Under the pieces are notes generated by a model. That model did no database searches, had not been told where the DNA came from, and saw only the letters and a program-made list of their open reading frames with translations. DNA of 64,000 nucleotides from Janthinobacterium sp. 1_2014MBL_MicDiv (GTDB lineage Bacteria; Pseudomonadota; Gammaproteobacteria; Burkholderiales; Burkholderiaceae_D). Each line of letters starts with the position of its first letter. Positions within the stretch are counted from its first letter, which is position 1. The position numbers and the translations under genes were made by a program. Location of the stretch: contig NZ_CP011319.1 in assembly GCF_001865675.1 (NCBI RefSeq), positions 4,216,001 to 4,280,000 on the forward strand, in the 5' to 3' direction. Positions 60,344 through 64,000 of the stretch are shown piece after piece.

Positions 60344-61084
60344 TTATTTGGTGAGCCGGATATGCCGGCGGCGGCGCAGGGTCGACACGCCGGCGATGCA
60401 GATGGCCAGCCAGCCATAGCTTTCCGCCATCGCCGCCAGCACGTCGCTCAGGTAATGCGCGCCCAGATAAATGCGGCTGAAACCCACCAGCGCCGCCATG
60501 AAAAAGGCGCCCAGCGCAATGGCGATGCGCTTGCCCCACGCACCCGGCGCCGTCTGGCAAATCAGGTAGGCGCCCAGCAAGCCGTACAGCGCCGTCGAGG
60601 TCGCCGTGTGGCCGCTGGGGAAGCTGTACGTGCTGAGGGCCGTCTGCAGCAGGGGCTCGTCAAAGCTGGGCCGCGCGCGGACAAAAATGTACTTTAGCAG
60701 CAGGTTCAAAAACATGACGCCCGGCATGGTAATCACCAGGGTAAACAGCCAGTAGGTGGCGCCCTTGCGGTACAGATACCAGCCCAGCAAGGTGGCCAGG
60801 GTGATGGCGCCGATCACGCCATGCAGGTGCGTGACGACCAGCAGGCCAGCGGTGATCCACGGCACCGCGTGCTGGTTGAACCATTGCGCCACGTGCAGGT
60901 CGATCACCGTGATCTGCTGCATGCCCATGACGGCTTCGGCGATCTCGTGGAAGACCACGATGGCCACCAGCATCAGGGCCACGCCCACCGTCATATGCAG
61001 GCCCAGCTCGCCTTCGGGCGACAGTCTGGCCTCGACGAAGCGGCGCAGTTTCGTGGTCACGCCCATGTCATTTTTCTCTTGCAA
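60344..61084 (-). CDS. PAP2-family lipid phosphatase
   Basis: 246 residues with about six helices. The three PAP2 motifs are KYIFVRARP, YSFPSGHTATS and SRIYLGAHYLSDV. It removes phosphate from phosphatidate, PGP or undecaprenyl diphosphate at the inner membrane. TTG 61084 has GAGGAG 8 nt upstream; ATG 61066 is the alternative. It starts 59 bp from tandem SOS boxes, which could also act on it. Confidence 0.9.
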   Translation of the reverse strand: MQEKNDMGVTTKLRRFVEARLSPEGELGLHMTVGVALMLVAIVVFHEIAEAVMGMQQITVIDLHVAQWFNQHAVPWITAGLLVVTHLHGVIGAITLATLLGWYLYRKGATYWLFTLVITMPGVMFLNLLLKYIFVRARPSFDEPLLQTALSTYSFPSGHTATSTALYGLLGAYLICQTAPGAWGKRIAIALGAFFMAALVGFSRIYLGAHYLSDVLAAMAESYGWLAICIAGVSTLRRRRHIRLTK

Positions 61085-61142
61085 ACTGCTTACTCCTCAA
61101 ATCAGGCGCGGTGATCAAAAAAACCACACCAGTAAAAAAATA

Positions 61143-61158
61143 CTGTTTATTCATACAG
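61143..61158. promoter_or_regulatory. LexA (SOS) box 1
   Basis: CTGTTTATTCATACAG, a full match to CTGT-N8-ACAG with an AT-rich centre. It covers the -35 candidate of the 61231 gene. Confidence 0.75.
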
Positions 61159-61178
61159 TAGCTGTGTATTCATACAGT
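61150..61178 (+). promoter_or_regulatory. Promoter of the SOS-type gene
   Basis: TTCATA and TACAGT separated by 17 bp. The -35 lies in SOS box 1 and the -10 overlaps SOS box 2, so LexA would block it fully. Start near 61185, leader of about 46 nt. Confidence 0.6.
61162..61177. promoter_or_regulatory. LexA (SOS) box 2
   Basis: CTGTGTATTCATACAG, again CTGT-N8-ACAG. It starts 19 bp after box 1 and the last ten bases of both boxes are identical. Confidence 0.75.
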
Positions 61179-61230
61179 AGTTATGCTATTCTGATGACTC
61201 GTTCAACACATCTCCCTCAAAGGAATTGTC

Positions 61231-61455
61231 ATGGCAACATTGAATAGCGGTTTTGGCTCACGGTTCGGCCTGGAATACGCCCCAAGCTCTTTCCTCGTCC
61301 GCATGGGCAAGCGCGAAATCCTCGTCTGCCGCGACTTCCGCAAGCGCTACTACACCGTCAATCCCTTGATCGAGTGCGGTACGGGCATCGAGCCGGGCTA
61401 TGTTGAAGTGCTGCTGATGCGCCGCTGGTTGTTGATCTTATCTAAAGCGCATTAA
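61231..61455 (+). CDS. Unknown 74-aa protein, probably SOS-induced
   Basis: 74 residues, AAAGGA before the start. Basic (FLVRMGKREILVCRDFRKRY), two cysteines, a hydrophobic C-terminal patch (VEVLLMRRWLLILSKAH). No signal peptide. I do not recognise it. Tandem SOS boxes over its promoter suggest expression only after DNA damage; small SOS proteins are often division inhibitors or toxins, but nothing in the sequence proves that. Confidence 0.75.
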   Translation: MATLNSGFGSRFGLEYAPSSFLVRMGKREILVCRDFRKRYYTVNPLIECGTGIEPGYVEVLLMRRWLLILSKAH

Positions 61456-61470
61456 ATACGCCTTAAAATC

Positions 61471-61560
61471 GACTGCGCGGCGCGATGCGCGGCCTGCGAT
61501 GCCCGCTGTCTGCAAGTACAGCTGCGTTTCCTAGCCGCTACAGGCTGCCGCCCTCCACGA
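61471..61560. repeat. Dispersed palindromic repeat, copy R6 (diverged)
   Basis: Opposite orientation to R2: GACTGCGCGGCGCGATGCGC, then GGCCTGCGATGCCCG, and TTTCCTAGCCGCTAC. The inner hairpin is GCTGT-CTGCAAGT-ACAGC: both arms differ from CCGTAC/GTACGG yet still pair. Confidence 0.6.
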
Positions 61561-61577
61561 TTTTTTCGGCGTATTCC

Positions 61578-61606
61578 GGGGCTTTCAACGACCTTTTGAA
61601 AGCCCC
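61578..61606. other. 11-bp perfect hairpin
   Basis: GGGGCTTTCAA / TTGAAAGCCCC with a 7-nt loop, between the SOS-type gene and the convergent AI-2E gene. No T run follows on either strand, so it is not a classical terminator. Confidence 0.6.
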
Positions 61607-61665
61607 GCCCGGCCACGCCAGGAACGCCCCGGTACCGGCCAGCGGCAACGCTGGCCGACCCCTCA

Positions 61666-62802
61666 TTACTGTGTGCGTTCCGGTGCGGCCGGGCTGGCAG
61701 GTGTATCAGCAAGTGCGCTGGCAGGTACGCTGGCAGGTGCGCTGCCAGCAGGCGCCTCGCCGAACACATTCGCTTCATACCACAGGGTGACGAACAGCAC
61801 CATCACGACGGGGCCGATGAACAGGCCCACGAGGCCCAGGGTTTCCACGCCGCCCAGGATGCCGAACAGCACGGCCAGGAAGGGCAAGCGGGTAGCGTTG
61901 CCGATCATGCCAGGCCGCACGAAATGGTCGGCCACGAACAGCACGATGGTGCCCCATGCGGCCACGCCGATGGCGGCGCCCACATTGCCCTGAAACACCA
62001 GCACGGCGGCGGCGCACAGGTAAGCCAGCGGCGCGCCAAACGGGATGATGGCCAGGATGCCGGTGGCGAACGCCCACAGGGCCGGCGACGGCAAGCCGGC
62101 GATGGCGTAGGCAATGCCGATCAGCACGCCTTCGGCCAGCCCCACCAGCACCAGGCCGTTGACGGTGGCGCGTATGGCCGTGGGAATCTTTTGCGCATAG
62201 CGGCCCCACCGTTCAGGACGCAGGAAATGGCTGCCGACGGCCGTGATCTGGCGCGTCAGCGCTTCGCCATCCTTGTAAAAGAAAAACAGGCACAGGAAGG
62301 CCAGGCCAAAGTCGACGAGGCGGTGGAACACGTCCGCGCCGAGGATTTTCAGCATGTCGCGCGCGGAATGAAAACCGCCCACGGCGCTGCCAGCAAAGAA
62401 GTGGCTGAGGCCGTGCGGCTGGCTCAGGGTGGCTTGCCACCAGTCGCCGATGGCGCCGCCGGCCAGCGGAATATGCGCTACCCAGTCCGGCACGGGCAAG
62501 CCGTCGGCATTCGCATGGACGATGAAATTGGCCAGCACGGGCACTTCGCGCGCGGCCTGCGCCACGCCGAACAGCACGGGGATGATGAAGATGCAGGCAA
62601 ACGCCAGGGTCAGCGCCGCGGCCGCGATAATGGTGCGCTGCCCCAGCGCCGCGCGCACGCGCAGGTATAGGGGCCAGGTGGCCACGCACAGGATGCCGGC
62701 CCACACGAGCGGCAAAAAGAAACGCTGCATGACGAACGCCGTCACGGCGATCAGTGCCAGGGAAAAGCCTGCGCTGAGCATATCGCGCTGGGTATCGGTC
62801 AT
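61666..62802 (-). CDS. AI-2E family transporter, second paralogue
   Basis: 378 residues, GGAG before the start. About eight helices from LSAGFSLALIAVTAFVMQRF to LVGLFIGPVVMVLFVTLWYE, and the family loop FGILGGVETLGLVGLFIGPV. The C-terminal 25 residues are a Pro/Ala repeat (SAPASVPASALADTPASPAA), encoded by short DNA repeats. Distinct from the member at 32.3 kb. Substrate unknown. Confidence 0.9.
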   Translation of the reverse strand: MTDTQRDMLSAGFSLALIAVTAFVMQRFFLPLVWAGILCVATWPLYLRVRAALGQRTIIAAAALTLAFACIFIIPVLFGVAQAAREVPVLANFIVHANADGLPVPDWVAHIPLAGGAIGDWWQATLSQPHGLSHFFAGSAVGGFHSARDMLKILGADVFHRLVDFGLAFLCLFFFYKDGEALTRQITAVGSHFLRPERWGRYAQKIPTAIRATVNGLVLVGLAEGVLIGIAYAIAGLPSPALWAFATGILAIIPFGAPLAYLCAAAVLVFQGNVGAAIGVAAWGTIVLFVADHFVRPGMIGNATRLPFLAVLFGILGGVETLGLVGLFIGPVVMVLFVTLWYEANVFGEAPAGSAPASVPASALADTPASPAAPERTQ

Positions 62803-62894
62803 ACCACTCCATTCGTGCCGCGCACCGGGAACGGTGACGGGGCTTGGCTACGCGCCAGTTGCGCAGGCGTAGCGTAACACGGAGATTCGCTGAG

Positions 62895-64000
62895 TCACAC
62901 GAGTCCCAGCTCCGCCGGCTTGACGCCGGCAAACACGTGCTCGAGTTGCGCCGGCGTCAAGCCGAAGGTGCGGCGCAGCAAGCCGCCCAGCACGGCGCGG
63001 TATTCGTTCAGCACGGGCATGTCGCGGTTCTGGAACAGCGTCGCCTGCGAAATGGCCACTTGTTCGCCCGCCACCTGCCTGCCGTTGATGCCGCCGCCCA
63101 GCACCCAGAACACGCTGCCGTGGCCGTGGTCCGTGCCACGGTTGCCATTTTCGCGGAAGGTGCGGCCAAATTCGCTGACGACGACGACCACGGTCTTGCG
63201 CCAGGCGCCGCCCATTTCCTGCGCAAATGCGGCCAGGCCACGCCCCAGCTCGTCGAAGCGCCCCGCCAGGTAGCCATTCGCGCCCCCCTGCCCCACGTGC
63301 GTATCCCAGCCGCCCACGTCGACGAAGCCGAGGTTGTATTTGTCCTTCATCAAGCGGGCGATGCGCTGCGCTTCGAGCTCAAAACCCTTGGTGCTGATGG
63401 CGTTGCGGTTGGCCGCCTGCATCTCTCCCGTCAATTCCTTCGTCACGTCGTCGCGCACGACAAAGCCCGCGCTGACCGGTTGCTGCAAGGGCGTGCCCCG
63501 GTACATGGCGGCGATGATCTGGCTTTGACGCGCATCAATGCCGGACTTGCCCACGGAGCGCAGCGCCATGTTCGGCACTTGCACGCCGCCCTGGAAAATC
63601 AGCGGCAGCTGGTCCGTGAAAGCGATGGCATGGCTGGCCTTGTCGCCGTTCAGACTTTGCGCCAGCCGGTTCAAAAAGCCCGAGCGGAAGTCGCGGCGCT
63701 GATTGATTTCTTGCCCCAGCTCTATCGTATCCTGCGTCTCGAAATGGCTGCGCGTTAAATCCGTCGTGCCGGCAAACGGGATGAAGGCCGCCTCGCCGCC
63801 TTGAAACAGCGGATAGACGGTCTCGCGCAGCGATGGATGCAGGGCCCAGTCCCCGTTCAGGGGCAGCGCGCCATTTTCCGCGCCAGGCTTCGCGATGGCG
63901 ATATTCGGCCGCGCCGCATAGTAAAAATCGCTGCCGACCGGCACCAGCAAGTTGTTCGCGTCATAGCCGCCGCGCAGGAACACGAACAGCAGCTTCGCAT
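62895..64000 (-). CDS. DUF1501 family protein, 5' part outside the window
   Basis: At least 368 residues visible; the frame runs through the window edge (KLLFVFLRGGYDANNLLVPV). DUF1501 marks: GWDTHVGQGG, VVVVSEFGRTFRENGNRGTD followed by HGHGSVFWVLGG (sulfatase-like metal site), and GLTPAQLEHVFAGV near the end. Such proteins are exported by Tat in many bacteria and often pair with a DUF1800 protein, which may lie outside the window. Confidence 0.9.
   Translation of the reverse strand, partial: AKLLFVFLRGGYDANNLLVPVGSDFYYAARPNIAIAKPGAENGALPLNGDWALHPSLRETVYPLFQGGEAAFIPFAGTTDLTRSHFETQDTIELGQEINQRRDFRSGFLNRLAQSLNGDKASHAIAFTDQLPLIFQGGVQVPNMALRSVGKSGIDARQSQIIAAMYRGTPLQQPVSAGFVVRDDVTKELTGEMQAANRNAISTKGFELEAQRIARLMKDKYNLGFVDVGGWDTHVGQGGANGYLAGRFDELGRGLAAFAQEMGGAWRKTVVVVVSEFGRTFRENGNRGTDHGHGSVFWVLGGGINGRQVAGEQVAISQATLFQNRDMPVLNEYRAVLGGLLRRTFGLTPAQLEHVFAGVKPAELGLV

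Overview
The window (about 64 kb, high GC) looks like chromosomal DNA of a betaproteobacterium of the Oxalobacteraceae, most likely Janthinobacterium or a close relative such as Massilia or Duganella. This is inferred from the PhaB sequence type, the betaproteobacterial porin, the Gcr-type membrane protein, the repertoire of small envelope proteins and the codon usage. No rRNA, tRNA, CRISPR array or prophage was seen. One complete insertion sequence is present. Many long open frames antisense to real genes are GC-bias shadows and were left out.

Layout. 0.1-3.5 kb: phaB with an FNR-type box, a small protein with an NHLP-like leader pattern, a tandem UspA and two small stress-type proteins. 3.6-6.6 kb: a polar amino-acid ABC importer. 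6.8-12.3 kb: a serine hydrolase fused to TPRs, a LytS/LytTR-type two-component pair and an MtfA-like peptidase. 12.6-13.9 kb: a winged-helix protein and a lipoprotein. 14.2-20.4 kb: a nitrate/sulfonate-type ABC importer behind a sigma-54 promoter, followed by a DctB/DctD-type two-component system. 20.5-29.7 kb: secreted proteins and the pbpC / alpha-2-macroglobulin pair. 30.0-47.6 kb: a dense envelope-stress island containing OmpA-like proteins, glycine-zipper lipoproteins, BON, DUF883, DUF1469 and DUF3309 proteins, a ferritin-like protein, AsmA, a patatin and a Crp/Fnr regulator, interrupted by an IS1595-type element. 47.8-58.5 kb: an M16 peptidase, a TerC-CBS-CorC protein, a porin, and a Gcr-like membrane protein coupled to a cardiolipin-synthase-like phospholipase D. 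58.6-64 kb: a PAP2 / lipid kinase / phosphoesterase operon, an SOS-type small gene, an AI-2E-family permease and a partial DUF1501 gene.

Main result. Ten intergenic palindromes share the exact core GTNCG-N4-CGNAC, with outer TGT...ACA-like ends in the 16-bp geometry of Crp/Fnr operators. They lie upstream of the envelope genes of the island, the ompA-like gene, a lipoprotein gene and the island's own Crp/Fnr gene. At seven of them a -10-like hexamer is centred exactly 32 bp from the palindrome centre, the class II activator arrangement. This suggests an undescribed Crp/Fnr-controlled envelope regulon. Other notable signals are a dispersed palindromic repeat family with at least six copies, a sigma-54 promoter and upstream palindrome linking the ABC importer to the DctBD-like pair, tandem SOS boxes over the promoter of an unknown 74-aa protein, and an IS inserted in the A/T tract of a terminator with an 8-bp poly-A target duplication.
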